A stretch of 63,512 nt of DNA from an uncultured Lachnospiraceae bacterium (lineage in GTDB: Bacteria; Bacillota; Clostridia; Lachnospirales; Lachnospiraceae), in contig CANRPU010000014.1 of NCBI GenBank assembly GCA_947632555.1, positions 1 through 63,512 on the forward strand. The letters are read 5' to 3'. This document shows, piece after piece, positions 16,533 through 26,220 of this stretch (position 1 is the stretch's first letter; each line of letters starts with the position of its first letter). The translations under genes were made by a program, and so were the position numbers. The notes under the pieces are model-generated. The model was not told the DNA's origin, ran no database searches, and saw only the letters and a list, made by a program, of their open reading frames with translations.

Positions 16533-19097
16533 TTAAGACATTGGCAGCAGCCCCAGATAGGTCTGCGTAATTATGTTATCCTCAATAATAATCCGATAGT
16601 AACCGCCCTCACTGTCCACCGCGCAAAAGCAGTTTTCACCATTTGTCCAAATGCTTTGAATGTCCGTAAGCTCCAGCTTTTGAAAAGTCAGCTCCTTCAA
16701 GGCCATATCATAATATGTAGCCGTCTGTGGATCTCTGCCCGGATTGGCCACCTGCCATAGACCATATTCCACATCCGCGGTATCGTAAGTCACATATTTG
16801 CTGATAAATACCTGCCCGTCATCAGTCAAAAACATCGTATTCTCTTTTCCTGATTTAATGGAAATGATTTGGGGACAGCCGGACGCGGCATCGTCTATAT
16901 CTAAAATGTCCGCCACACGGATTTCCACAAACTCCCCATTGCATTGTTCCCGCAGTGTATCCGGACGAGTCAGCACGAACTCTTTATCATGATATTTGAT
17001 CCTGTCACTGTTCCAATAATATAAAGTGCCATTCTCTTCGCTCAGAAATACCGTATAGGGATCCGAACTCACAGTCTTCACACCCTCTACGCCTTTTAGA
17101 TCATAATAAATCAAGCATTCATATTTTCCACCCTCACTCAGAACCGTAGTTTCCGGAATATCTTCCGGCAGAGGCGGCCAGGCGATAACATTATTTTTTC
17201 CGGGCTCAACTTCTCCTTCATGGGGAAAAATAAACGCGTAAGCATTGCTGTTATATCCCTCATAGAAAAAACTCATGAGCGAAAAGATACTGCCGTCCGT
17301 TCTGACAAAATAATCATAATTGCCGGCGCCTGCCTGCATACAGCCTATCTCTCCAAGCATTACATCCTCTTGTAACGGTGAAAAATTAGTGAAAGAACCA
17401 TATGCCCACGGGTAATCTGATACATACAGACTTCCATCCTTGTTCAATGCATACAGTTTTCCGTTTTCTGCCGTGATATCAGCTATGTTTTTCAGATCCT
17501 GCATCATAAAGGGTGTATCAATATGGGCAGAACTGTCTACCGGCTTCATAGGAATCACATTCTCTTTCACTCCCCACGTATACACATCACCCTGCTCGGT
17601 GAGGGCAAAAACATTCTCTCCTCCATCCTCCAATTTTACGACATGCTCCAACCCTTCTATCCGCTGCGGCTCGGAAACAAAGCTTTTTGCGATCCCAAGC
17701 TTTCCCTCCTCATTATTTCCCCAGCTCCATACGCTCCCGTCATCATAAAGGACAAGGAAAAAGTCCTCTCCAACGACTATTTGATGAATACCATTCCTGA
17801 TAATCTTGTCAATTTTAATACCGCCTATATTAGATGATATGATTTCCCATCCTCTGTCAGGGAAAAGTTCAAGATTATTCTCGTTGTACCTGCTCCAACA
17901 GCTTTCTTCATCAAACCATACCGCTCCTGTTTCACAATGGATCGGCGTTTCTTCCACTATATCTCCGGCCTCCGAGTAAATTCGTTCATAATAACCTAAG
18001 TACGGCGGGGATTCTGAAGCCGGATATTCATTCTCATCATAACAGGCCTGCATTCGCCTGACCCTTCTCCACTCTCCATTCAGAAAGCAGTACATGTCCA
18101 TAATGAGCCGTCCATAACGATCTTTTCCTGTAAAAGATATAAGAGATGACAGTTCCTGATTCCAAAGCGGACACCTCCATTCGCCACTCGTTCCGTCCTG
18201 CTCCTGCCATAACCAGGGGAACTTCGTTTCCTCATATGTACACGTTTCCTGTTTCCATATTAATGTAAGCAGGCTTGTCCGTCCACTCAGCGCATCCATT
18301 CCCCAGTCATCGCTAAACGCAAAGACTATATCCGCTGAACCGTCCCCCGAAACATCAATCAGCCAATGTACTTCCTCATATACCACAGGATAATTGACCA
18401 GAACTTTTTCCGCGATCATATCATCCTCTTCGTCTTTTACAGTCAGACGGTAATCCGCATACAATCCGCCCGTAATCAATCCAATATCATAGACAGGTGA
18501 AATCCGCTCAAAAGTAATATCATACCTTTCTCCTCCAAGAAAAGCATTTTCTGTCCATACGGTACATGGTAATCCCATCCCGCCGGATTGCAAGCCTTCC
18601 TGCGAAGATATGATCAGCTTTCCGCGGCGATTGCCGAACGACATGACATCGACAGCTTCAGCATCCGGCCCACCCAAAAAGGTAAGCGGTATATGTACCT
18701 CCTCTGTTTCATCAGATTTGTAATCTGTATACTGGATATATAGTTCTCCCGCGCTTTCCATTTTAATCTCTGTAATATTTCCATACACATCAGGCAAATA
18801 GTAAATCTCATTTTGGTCTATATCATGAAGCGCAATATAATCACGCCCCGTAAAGTCATTTGCAAAATATCCATATAAGCCGCATATATTTTCATTATTC
18901 GGCATGTGATATGCAGTAACATGATTTCCCAGGTCAATTATATTACTATCCGCAAATACGGCTTCTGGTAAAATAGTTTCCCCTTGCGTCGGTTCCTGTG
19001 AAAGCAAAGCCCCTTTATATCGAAAGATTCTTCCCTGGATAAAGGCCGCAATACAAACGCAGGCAGCAATTACACAAACAATTTTAGCCTTTTTCAT
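16533..19097 (-). CDS. Exported protein with RCC1-like repeats
   Basis: 854 residues with an uncleaved or cleaved N-terminal membrane segment (about 5-22), then a large beta-rich extracellular part. Around 440-545 two RCC1-type repeats are clear (DGSVWSWGNNEEGKLG; FALTEQGDVYTWGV). Further weaker copies continue to about 790 (LYALNKDGSLYVSD, VFLSEENGTLYYWNSD, MFLTDDGQVFIS). RCC1 propellers mediate protein binding. The first half contains an FG-GAP-like DVSGDGSADIVFAF. It is first of the four-gene exported operon, behind a promoter with LytTR-like direct repeats. The role is unknown; the whole set may form a surface complex. Confidence 0.75.
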   Translation of the reverse strand: MKKAKIVCVIAACVCIAAFIQGRIFRYKGALLSQEPTQGETILPEAVFADSNIIDLGNHVTAYHMPNNENICGLYGYFANDFTGRDYIALHDIDQNEIYYLPDVYGNITEIKMESAGELYIQYTDYKSDETEEVHIPLTFLGGPDAEAVDVMSFGNRRGKLIISSQEGLQSGGMGLPCTVWTENAFLGGERYDITFERISPVYDIGLITGGLYADYRLTVKDEEDDMIAEKVLVNYPVVYEEVHWLIDVSGDGSADIVFAFSDDWGMDALSGRTSLLTLIWKQETCTYEETKFPWLWQEQDGTSGEWRCPLWNQELSSLISFTGKDRYGRLIMDMYCFLNGEWRRVRRMQACYDENEYPASESPPYLGYYERIYSEAGDIVEETPIHCETGAVWFDEESCWSRYNENNLELFPDRGWEIISSNIGGIKIDKIIRNGIHQIVVGEDFFLVLYDDGSVWSWGNNEEGKLGIAKSFVSEPQRIEGLEHVVKLEDGGENVFALTEQGDVYTWGVKENVIPMKPVDSSAHIDTPFMMQDLKNIADITAENGKLYALNKDGSLYVSDYPWAYGSFTNFSPLQEDVMLGEIGCMQAGAGNYDYFVRTDGSIFSLMSFFYEGYNSNAYAFIFPHEGEVEPGKNNVIAWPPLPEDIPETTVLSEGGKYECLIYYDLKGVEGVKTVSSDPYTVFLSEENGTLYYWNSDRIKYHDKEFVLTRPDTLREQCNGEFVEIRVADILDIDDAASGCPQIISIKSGKENTMFLTDDGQVFISKYVTYDTADVEYGLWQVANPGRDPQTATYYDMALKELTFQKLELTDIQSIWTNGENCFCAVDSEGGYYRIIIEDNIITQTYLGLLPMS

Positions 19098-19146
19098 AAA
19101 ATTACCCTTTATTTAATTTTGCTATTTGTTATCCCTTATTTTTCAA

Positions 19147-19205
19147 TGTCAATTTATTGGGGGAAGTACCGTGATCATTTCCAAATGACAATTTCAAATG
19201 CCAAA
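19147..19205 (-). promoter_or_regulatory. Candidate LytTR-activated promoter
   Basis: On the minus strand TTGACA (19152-19147) is a strong -35 without a good -10 at 16-18 bp. Just upstream, two units GCATTTGAAATT and TCATTTGGAAAT (about 19200-19176) repeat with a 12-13 bp period. AgrA/ComE-class LytTR regulators bind paired direct repeats at this spacing upstream of weak promoters. A LytTR regulator is encoded 1.6 kb away on the same strand. Confidence 0.45.
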
Positions 19206-19313
19206 AGATAGTAACATATTTTGTGGTATCGCGACCGCAGATGTAAAAAACAAGGGGGTTTTATGTAACTTTTTTTAATTCCTCAAATTGTTTCATAAAA
19301 GAGTGCATTTTAA

Positions 19314-19346
19314 AGGGCTGCCGCGCTATTTTAGCGCAACAGCCCT
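19314..19346 (-). terminator. Terminator after AgrC-type kinase
   Basis: Perfect outer stem AGGGCTG/CAGCCCT with inner GCGC/GCGC and a loop of seven, followed on the minus strand by TTTAAAA. It separates the kinase gene from the exported-protein operon. Confidence 0.75.
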
Positions 19347-19388
19347 ATCTCATTTTTCCCGCGAAGTTTTTATTGCCAGCCCAAACCA

Positions 19389-20663
19389 TCAGTGAATAAA
19401 GTCATACAATAGCACCGCAACGTCAAACAGGCCATTTTCATCATGAATCTCTATCTGACCATTATATTTTTCCACGATCTGTCTTACAATGATCAACCCC
19501 AATCCATGATTACTACTGTCTGCCTTATGTGTCAGATATTTTCCTTTCTCCTTCCGCACGGTCCGATAAGGATTCACAATGTTGATAAATAAATTAGTTC
19601 CATCAGCTCTGATCTTAACATCAATCTTTTTTCCGGCCGAATGTCCCGCCAGCTCTTCAATGGCATTATCCAACAGATTTCCAAGACAGATACAGATATC
19701 CTCCGCATTCATTTCTCCGTCCTTGGGGATATTTTCTTTCACTTCGAACTCAATTCCCATTTGTGAGGCATACTCGGCTTTATAATTGATAATGCTGTCG
19801 ATGTAGATATTTCCGGTATTGGACACAAGATTTCCGCGAGTGATCAGTTTCAGGTTCTCATTACAATAGCGTTCTAATTCAGAATATTTTCCTGAATCTA
19901 TCAACATTTTTTCCAAAAGGTATCGTTGCTTGATATCATGTCTGAAATTCCTCAGTTCCTCCCACCACTTTTGGCTTTCCTTATTCTGCCGGATGTAGTA
20001 TTCGCACTGCTTTTCAAGAACTTTCTCCCGTATGCGTTTTTCCTCCGCTTCTTTGGATCTTTCATACAGATAATATGTCACGATATTGATCAACAGTATA
20101 ATCGCTGAAGCCACAAAGCTGCTTGCCTGTTCCGAAAACGGTTCCGCTTTCACTAATGTCAGCAAAATCCAAATACTGCCTGCCGGCACAACAAATACCT
20201 CCAGCCAATCCTGAAGATCAGGTTCTACATTCCTTTTTTTCTTAACTACTAATAAAACAATTTTGATCACACAAAAGCAAATAATACGTGAAATAATGGC
20301 ATACACCGTTTCTGTATCCTCATTCAGCGGCCACTCTAAATACTGAACAAGAAAAAACAGCAGTACCTCCGTTCCCATACCGGTCAGATATATGAAAAAA
20401 GTTACGAACAGTACAGATTTCAGTGAATTGGAATAGAGAACTCTGACAACAAGAAAAAAGGCAGCCAAAGAAAACAGCATATTGAACCAAATATTATGTA
20501 ACACATAGTATGTCATGATATTAATACAGACATAATACCCTCCCCATATTCCAATATCAACTGCCGGTTTATTGATTCGCCTTGTCAGCGTATTCTCGCA
20601 AAATATACGTTGTATAATGGTTGTAAAAAATTCTGCGGTCATCAGCAGCACAGTCAATCCCAT
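19389..20663 (-). CDS. AgrC-type GHKL sensor histidine kinase
   Basis: 424 residues, with ATG chosen after GGAGGAATCACCAT; the frame is open further upstream but those codons contain the ribosome site. About six hydrophobic segments fill residues 1-205. A coiled linker and the signature NFRHDIKQRYLLEKML carry the phospho-acceptor His, then a GHKL ATPase domain follows (LGNLLDNAIEE, NHGLGLIIVRQIVEKYNG). This architecture senses peptides in AgrC, but no agrB or agrD was found nearby. It is paired with the LytTR regulator upstream, 93 bases away across a hairpin. Confidence 0.92.
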   Translation of the reverse strand: MGLTVLLMTAEFFTTIIQRIFCENTLTRRINKPAVDIGIWGGYYVCINIMTYYVLHNIWFNMLFSLAAFFLVVRVLYSNSLKSVLFVTFFIYLTGMGTEVLLFFLVQYLEWPLNEDTETVYAIISRIICFCVIKIVLLVVKKKRNVEPDLQDWLEVFVVPAGSIWILLTLVKAEPFSEQASSFVASAIILLINIVTYYLYERSKEAEEKRIREKVLEKQCEYYIRQNKESQKWWEELRNFRHDIKQRYLLEKMLIDSGKYSELERYCNENLKLITRGNLVSNTGNIYIDSIINYKAEYASQMGIEFEVKENIPKDGEMNAEDICICLGNLLDNAIEELAGHSAGKKIDVKIRADGTNLFINIVNPYRTVRKEKGKYLTHKADSSNHGLGLIIVRQIVEKYNGQIEIHDENGLFDVAVLLYDFIH

Positions 20664-20684
20664 ATGGTGATTCCTCCGCATTGC

Positions 20685-20712
20685 GGTATTGCATGATCCT
20701 TCTGGCAATACC
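20685..20712 (-). other. Intercistronic hairpin
   Basis: Perfect 8-bp stem GGTATTGC/GCAATACC with a 12-base loop and no T run, lying between the LytTR regulator stop and the kinase ribosome site. It is probably an mRNA processing or stability element rather than a terminator. Confidence 0.5.
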
Positions 20713-20756
20713 ACCTCAGAAAATCCTTCTTTACATTATCATTATTTGGCGCCGTT

Positions 20757-21491
20757 TCACATACGATTTCTTAACGATTTCATATAATATTCACGAACTG
20801 CCGCTTTATAATGATCGCTGATCTCTATCACCGCGCCATCATCCATAACCACTCTGTCGGCGGTATATTCCATAATATAATTCGTATTTACAAGAAAAGA
20901 TTTCCGAATTCTCAAAAACTTCAGTTTGTAATTACTTATATCTTCTTCTACGTCCTGCAATTTCCCGTAAAATGCGTACCGATCCATAGAAGTATCATTA
21001 TGCGCTGTCCATACATAGATCAAACGTTTATCACTTTGGAAATATCTTATTTCAGATAGCGGAATATTAAATTGAATTTTTCTGTTGGAAAAACTAAAGC
21101 ATTCTCTTTGATCCAGATATGTACGAACTACATGACCTAACACCTCTTTCAGTCTTTGAACCGAAATCGGTTTGTCAATAAAGGCATATGGCTGTACCTC
21201 TATTGCTTCCTTACAATACTGATCATGCGATGATATGAAAATGATAACCGCATTACCATCTTTTTCTCTAAGTCTGCGCGCGAATTCGACCCCGTTCATC
21301 CCAAGCAGCTCTATATCTAACAAGTAAATATCCATCTTGCCTGTAGCATCTATCTCTAACAACAGATCCTCACCACTCCGGGAACAATATACCATGACGT
21401 TCCGGGACATATCCGCCATGATCCCTTCAACAATTCTTTTGCAATAGACCAATTCCTCATATACATCTTCGCAGATGCCAATTCTTATCAT
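20757..21491 (-). CDS. LytTR-family response regulator
   Basis: 244 residues, start after GAGAGG. The receiver domain (1-120) has ED at 8-9, phospho-acceptor Asp in YLLDIELLGMNG (about 58) and FIDKPIS. A LytTR DNA-binding domain (about 140-238) follows, with IRYFQSDKRLIYVWT and FLRIRKSFLVNTNYI. It acts as the partner of the AgrC-type kinase encoded next. Its likely targets are the four exported-protein genes downstream, because repeated CATTTG elements lie at their promoter (inference). Confidence 0.93.
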   Translation of the reverse strand: MIRIGICEDVYEELVYCKRIVEGIMADMSRNVMVYCSRSGEDLLLEIDATGKMDIYLLDIELLGMNGVEFARRLREKDGNAVIIFISSHDQYCKEAIEVQPYAFIDKPISVQRLKEVLGHVVRTYLDQRECFSFSNRKIQFNIPLSEIRYFQSDKRLIYVWTAHNDTSMDRYAFYGKLQDVEEDISNYKLKFLRIRKSFLVNTNYIMEYTADRVVMDDGAVIEISDHYKAAVREYYMKSLRNRM

Positions 21492-21669
21492 TCCGTTTCC
21501 TCTCGCTTAGGGCGGGCAGCAGAGTTATCTTCACATTTCCTGTTTCGCATTTCTCTGCAGCCTTACCCGCCTGCCTATTGCTTATCTCCCGATTGTGATA
21601 TGCCCACGCCGAAACCAACGCTTACAGCCAACCCCGTTTCACCGTTTAAGCCCCTTTCATCGGATATCC

Positions 21670-22614
21670 TCATCCGGAAACCGGAAAGACTTTCCCCGCC
21701 AGGGCTCCGGCTATATCCTCCCGCATATCCAGCACCGCCGCCCTTGCCGCGTCCGCGTAACCTTCCTCACCGTAGGAAGCGTACTTTTCCTGCTTATAGG
21801 CCGCGATGATCCCTCTGGAGGAATTGATGATGGCGCCCAGGCCGTCCTTGTTAAAGAAATGCGTCAGGTCCGCGCCTCTGCCGCCCTGCGCTCCGTATCC
21901 GGGCACCAGGATAAAGGCCTTTGGCATGATCCCGCGCAGTATCCTGCCCTGCTCCGGGTAGGTAGCGCCCACCACAGCGCCTACATAACTGTAATCCCTG
22001 CCCATGCATTCGCTTCCCCATTCCGCGACTTTCTCTCCCACCAGCTCATAGAGCGGCCTGCCGTCTATCAGGCGGTCCTGAAATTCTCCGCTGCTGGGAT
22101 TGGATGTCTTTACCAGCACAAAAATCCCTTTTTTCTCTTCCCTGCACACTTTGATGAAGGGCTTTACGCCATCGGACCCCAGATAAGGATTGACCGTTAC
22201 AAAATCTTCTCCAAAACCGTAAAAGGCGTTCTGTCCAACGGCCACTTTGCCCAGATGTCCCGCCGCGTAGGCCTCGGAGGTAGAACCGATATCGCCCCGT
22301 TTGATGTCACCGATGACCACCAGTCCCTTTTCCTTACAATAATCCACGGTCTTTTTAAATACCTTTAATCCTTCCAGTCCGAACTGCTCATACATGGCGA
22401 TCTGTGGTTTCACCGCCGGGATCAGATCGCAGACCGCGTCCACGATCCCCTTATTGTACTGCCAGACGGCCTCCGCCGCGCCCTCCAGCGTTTCTCCGTA
22501 TTCCGCGAAGGCCTTCTTCCGCAGCTGTTCCGGCACATAGCTCAGCATGGGATCCAGGCCCACTACCACAGGCGCTCCGGTCTTCTGAATTTTTTCGATC
22601 AATGTCTGAATCAT
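21670..22614 (-). CDS. pyrF: Orotidine-5'-phosphate decarboxylase, type 2
   Basis: 314 residues, the length of the long type 2 form. It converts OMP to UMP, the last step of de novo pyrimidine synthesis. Recognised elements are VVGLDPMLSYVPEQL near the start, the catalytic Lys/Asp cluster in IGDIKRGDIGSTSEAYA, FVLVKTSNPSSGEFQD and VPGYGAQGG. The start has AGAGAGGAG in front. It is followed on the upstream side by a TPR lipoprotein gene with an 18-base gap, so both may be cotranscribed, although no functional link is apparent. No other pyr gene is in view. Confidence 0.96.
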   Translation of the reverse strand: MIQTLIEKIQKTGAPVVVGLDPMLSYVPEQLRKKAFAEYGETLEGAAEAVWQYNKGIVDAVCDLIPAVKPQIAMYEQFGLEGLKVFKKTVDYCKEKGLVVIGDIKRGDIGSTSEAYAAGHLGKVAVGQNAFYGFGEDFVTVNPYLGSDGVKPFIKVCREEKKGIFVLVKTSNPSSGEFQDRLIDGRPLYELVGEKVAEWGSECMGRDYSYVGAVVGATYPEQGRILRGIMPKAFILVPGYGAQGGRGADLTHFFNKDGLGAIINSSRGIIAAYKQEKYASYGEEGYADAARAAVLDMREDIAGALAGKVFPVSG

Positions 22615-22632
22615 GGCGTTCTCCTCTCTTTG

Positions 22633-23688
22633 CTAACGGGTGGACAGAAAACTATATTCCCTCGCCGCCTGCGCGTCATCGGGATATGTTTTTAAATAAT
22701 TATCCAGCAGCACCGCGGCCTTGGTATATTCTCCCAGATATTCATAAGCCACTATCTCATTAAAACGCAGCACCTGCATCATACTGTTGTCCTCTATCTG
22801 CATGGCATTCTGAAAAGCCTCCAGCGCGGCCGCGTATTCCTCCTGTTTCAGGTAACAGAGCCCAAGCTGATTGTAAATCTCCGCGTTGCCCTCTCCTTTG
22901 TTCAGATAACTGGTATAGACATTGGTAATGGCGTAATTGTAATCGCCGGTGGCCTCATAGGCCAGCCCGAGATAAAGGCAGCTGTCCGCTCCGCCGCTGT
23001 CCTTGGCCTGTTCTAAGAGTACCTGCGCCTGCTCGTAATTGCCCAGGTAGTAGTAGATCCTTCCTTTGTCGTAAGGGGTCATTTTATCCGAGCGGTCAGC
23101 CAGCGCGGTTTCCAGATATTCCTGTCCTATCTGCTTGTACCCTTTGGCCGCCAGCACTTCGTATACCTGGATCAGGCGGTCGAAATTGGCCGGTTCCAGC
23201 TCTATCACTTTATCAAAATCCGCTCTGGCCGCCTGGTCATTGTCCTGGGCAAGTCTGGCGTTCCCCCGCAGATAATAGGCATCCGTTTCCGAAGGCCGCA
23301 GCGCCAGGATCGCGTCATACACCGCTTCCGCTTCCGCGTACCGGCCCATTTTCTGGTACGACGCCGCCAGGTAATAGTTGACATCGTAATCCATTGCCTC
23401 CACCATGCCGTCACTGAGCGCAAGACAATCGAGAAAATATCCGACGGCCGCCTCATAGTCCGTCAGCCCCATGGACGCGATCCCCATTCCTCTGGCGGTC
23501 AGTCTGGCATCTTCCCCGTCACGCGCCGCCGCGGCAAAACACTCCATCGCCGCGTTATAGTCCATGGCCTCTATGTATCGCATTCCCTCCGACACCGAGG
23601 AAACGCTTTTGCCGCCGCAGCCTGACAGTCCCAGAATCAGCAGCATTTCCACCCATATAACCCGCAGTCCCCATCGTTTTATCTTCAT
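22633..23688 (-). CDS. TPR-repeat lipoprotein
   Basis: 351 residues from the ATG after GGGAGCGGAG. The signal peptide ends at lipobox LSGC (Cys24). The rest is a run of about eight tetratricopeptide repeats, for example MDYNAAMECFAAAARDG, LTDYEAAVGYFLDCLAL, GRYAEAEAVYDAILALRP and EEYAALEAFQNAM-like units, down to AREYSFLS at the end. TPR lipoproteins serve as scaffolds on the outer face of the membrane. The partner is unknown. It is immediately upstream of pyrF. Confidence 0.9.
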   Translation of the reverse strand: MKIKRWGLRVIWVEMLLILGLSGCGGKSVSSVSEGMRYIEAMDYNAAMECFAAAARDGEDARLTARGMGIASMGLTDYEAAVGYFLDCLALSDGMVEAMDYDVNYYLAASYQKMGRYAEAEAVYDAILALRPSETDAYYLRGNARLAQDNDQAARADFDKVIELEPANFDRLIQVYEVLAAKGYKQIGQEYLETALADRSDKMTPYDKGRIYYYLGNYEQAQVLLEQAKDSGGADSCLYLGLAYEATGDYNYAITNVYTSYLNKGEGNAEIYNQLGLCYLKQEEYAAALEAFQNAMQIEDNSMMQVLRFNEIVAYEYLGEYTKAAVLLDNYLKTYPDDAQAAREYSFLSTR

Positions 23689-23791
23689 TGGCTCCGCTCC
23701 CAAATACCCTTATTTCCTATATGCCATTATACTGTATTCCTAAGAAAAAGAAAAGGGACAAATTATTCTTTGTCCCTCTGTTTCATCCCCG

Positions 23792-24112
23792 TTAAGAATA
23801 GCTTTCCTGAAAAGTGCCGCAGGCGGTTTCCCTGCATTCACACGCGCCGCATCCCATGATGTCCACATGCTCGGCCCTGCATTTGTAGTGCTCGTTATAA
23901 ATACAGTTCGCGGCCTCGCAGTCTATGCTGATGGTACGGCTGGGATGTTCCAGCGAGCTGCGGTAGCTCACTTCCCTCCTCTGCAGAAAGCTCTCGCAGC
24001 AGGTATCTTCCTCTCTCTGGGCATGCTCGCCTCCCACATTGATATCGCCCTTGCAGCACAGGCATTCGTTGTTATAGGCACAATTTTCCACAGTACAGCA
24101 TAATTCAGCCAT
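23792..24112 (-). CDS. DUF1540 cysteine-rich protein, two domains
   Basis: 106 residues from the ATG after AAAGGAGG. There are two copies of the small Cys-rich DUF1540 pattern: CTVENCAYNNECLC...CCESF (about 4-43) and CEAANCIYNEHYKC...CGTF (about 65-102), with at least seven Cys each. It is a probable metal-binding protein common in Clostridia and often linked to sporulating species. The exact role is unknown. It is monocistronic, between thrS and the TPR lipoprotein. Confidence 0.9.
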   Translation of the reverse strand: MAELCCTVENCAYNNECLCCKGDINVGGEHAQREEDTCCESFLQRREVSYRSSLEHPSRTISIDCEAANCIYNEHYKCRAEHVDIMGCGACECRETACGTFQESYS

Positions 24113-24188
24113 AATCAGTCCTCCTTTTGATTGGTATGGCACTTATTATGGCTGAAAATACCTGCTTTATGCGTTTTTGGCGTTTTTT

Positions 24189-26153
24189 CTATCGGTTTTC
24201 TTCTCCGGCCTGTTCCCTGCGGATGGCTTTGGCGCGGATCTCCTCCAGGATGTCTTTTATAAAGACGCTCAGCTGCTTCTGCCCTTCATCGCCCAGGAAA
24301 CGGCTCCTGACGGAAACCACATTTTCCTCTTCCTCTTTCTGGCCTACCACCAGCATATACGGTACCTTGGCCAGTCGGGTTTCCCTGATCTTAAAACCGA
24401 TCTTTTCGGAGCGGTTGTCTATGGTGGCCAGAATGCCGTTCTTTTTCAGCTCCGCCAGCACTTTTTCTCCGTATTCCGTATATTTTTCGGAAATGGGCAG
24501 CACTCTCACCTGCTCGGGGCAGAGCCATGTGGGGAATTTCCCCTCGTATTTTTCGATCAGCCACGCCAGCGTCCTCTCATAGCAGCCCATGGAAGTACGA
24601 TGGATGATATAGGGCCGCACTTTGTCCCCGTTCTGGTCGATATAATACATGTCAAACTGCTCCGCTAAAAGCGCGTCCCACTGAATGGTGATCATCGTAT
24701 CTTCCTTGCCGTATACGTTCTTAGCGTTGATATCCACCTTGGGCCCGTAAAAAGCCGCCTCGCCCACGTCTTCCGTAAAAGGCAGTCCCAGCTCGGTCAG
24801 AATGCCGCGGATATGCGCTTCCGTTTCGTTCCAGACATCCGGCTCGCCGATATATTTTTCCCGGTTCTCGGGATCCCACTTGGAAAGGTGCCAGGTAATG
24901 TCATCCAGCAGTCCCAGCGTTTCCATACAGTATTTCGCCAGCGCGATACAGCCCTTGAACTCCTCCACCATCTGGTCGGGACGCACGATCAGATGTCCCT
25001 CGGAAATGGTGAACTGGCGTACTCTGGTCAGGCCGTGCATCTCGCCGGAATCCTCGTTTCTAAAAAGCGTGGAAGTTTCTCCGTAGCGGATGGGCAGATC
25101 CCGATAGGAATGCTGGGTGGCCTTATACACATAGTACTGGAAAGGACAGGTCATGGGCCTTAAGGCGTAAACTTCCTTGTCCTTTTCTTCATCGCCCAGC
25201 ACGAACATCCCCTCTTTATAGTGATCCCAGTGTCCGGAGATCTTATACAGGTCGCTCTTTGCCATAAGCGGGGTCTTGGTCCTCACATATCCCCATTCGT
25301 TATCCTCCAGATCCTCTATCCACCGCTGCAGAGTCTGGATGATCTTGGTTCCCTTGGGCATAAGCAGGGGCAGTCCCTGGCCGATGACGTCCACCGTGGT
25401 AAACAGTTCCATCTCCCTGCCCAGCCGGTTATGATCCCGGTTTTTGATATTCTCCAGATAGGAAAGGTATTCCTCCAGCTCTTCTTTTTTGTTAAAGGCC
25501 GTTCCGTAAATCCTCTGCAGCATGGCGTTTTCGGATTTTCCCCGCCAGTAAGCGCCGGAAGAAGAAGTCAGCTTAAATGCCTTGATCCCTTTGGTGCTCA
25601 TCAGGTGAGGTCCCGCGCATAAATCCACAAAATCTCCCTGGCTGTAGAAAGAGATCACCGCATCCTCCGGCAGATCCCTGATCAGCTCCACCTTATAAGG
25701 TTCGCCTTTTTCTTCCATAAAATGAATGGCTTCTTCCCGGGGAAGGGTAAATTTCTCCAGCCGGTTCCCCTCTTTGATGATCTTCTTCATTTCCGCTTCC
25801 AGTTTATCCAGATCCTCCCTGGAAAAGGGTTCATGCTCGAAATCATAGTAATAGCCTGTGTCAATGGCCGGCCCGATCGCCAGCTTGGCATCGGGAAATA
25901 CCCTTTTTACCGCCTCCGCCAGCACGTGGGAGCAGGTATGCCTTACCACCCGCAGTCCCTCTTTATCATTGGCGGTCAGGATATTCAGGGCGCAGTCCTT
26001 TTCCACCCGGGTGCGCAGATCCACTACCTTCCCGTCGATTTCAGCGGCACAGGCCGCTCTTGCCAGCTCCTCGCTGATATCCAGCGCGATCTCGTAGGCG
26101 CTCATGGCCTGCGCGTACTCTTTTACGGAGCCGTCCTTTAATGTAATCTTCAT
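24189..26153 (-). CDS. thrS: Threonyl-tRNA synthetase
   Basis: 654 residues, normal length. The order is a TGS domain (about 1-62), the SAD editing domain with HTCSHVLAEAV (about 73-80) and the class II catalytic core with LPIRYGETSTLFRNE, MHGLTRVRQFTISEGHLIV and RTSMGCYERTLAWLIE. The C-terminal anticodon-binding domain contains PTWLCPEQVRVLPIS. The ATG is chosen from the match MKITLKDGSVKEY and AGAGAGG in front. Expression is controlled by the T-box leader directly upstream, which senses uncharged tRNA-Thr. Confidence 0.98.
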   Translation of the reverse strand: MKITLKDGSVKEYAQAMSAYEIALDISEELARAACAAEIDGKVVDLRTRVEKDCALNILTANDKEGLRVVRHTCSHVLAEAVKRVFPDAKLAIGPAIDTGYYYDFEHEPFSREDLDKLEAEMKKIIKEGNRLEKFTLPREEAIHFMEEKGEPYKVELIRDLPEDAVISFYSQGDFVDLCAGPHLMSTKGIKAFKLTSSSGAYWRGKSENAMLQRIYGTAFNKKEELEEYLSYLENIKNRDHNRLGREMELFTTVDVIGQGLPLLMPKGTKIIQTLQRWIEDLEDNEWGYVRTKTPLMAKSDLYKISGHWDHYKEGMFVLGDEEKDKEVYALRPMTCPFQYYVYKATQHSYRDLPIRYGETSTLFRNEDSGEMHGLTRVRQFTISEGHLIVRPDQMVEEFKGCIALAKYCMETLGLLDDITWHLSKWDPENREKYIGEPDVWNETEAHIRGILTELGLPFTEDVGEAAFYGPKVDINAKNVYGKEDTMITIQWDALLAEQFDMYYIDQNGDKVRPYIIHRTSMGCYERTLAWLIEKYEGKFPTWLCPEQVRVLPISEKYTEYGEKVLAELKKNGILATIDNRSEKIGFKIRETRLAKVPYMLVVGQKEEEENVVSVRSRFLGDEGQKQLSVFIKDILEEIRAKAIRREQAGEENR

Positions 26154-26220
26154 AACTGCCTCTCTTTCCGCCGCTCTGCGGCAATCGAAACTGTTTGCGA
26201 ATCCCGGATACCTCCGGTAC

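Noticed and set aside
20664..20760. AgrD-like signal peptide gene between regulator and kinase
   Set aside because: No suitable ribosome site or Cys/Ser ring motif; the stretch is a hairpin plus leader.
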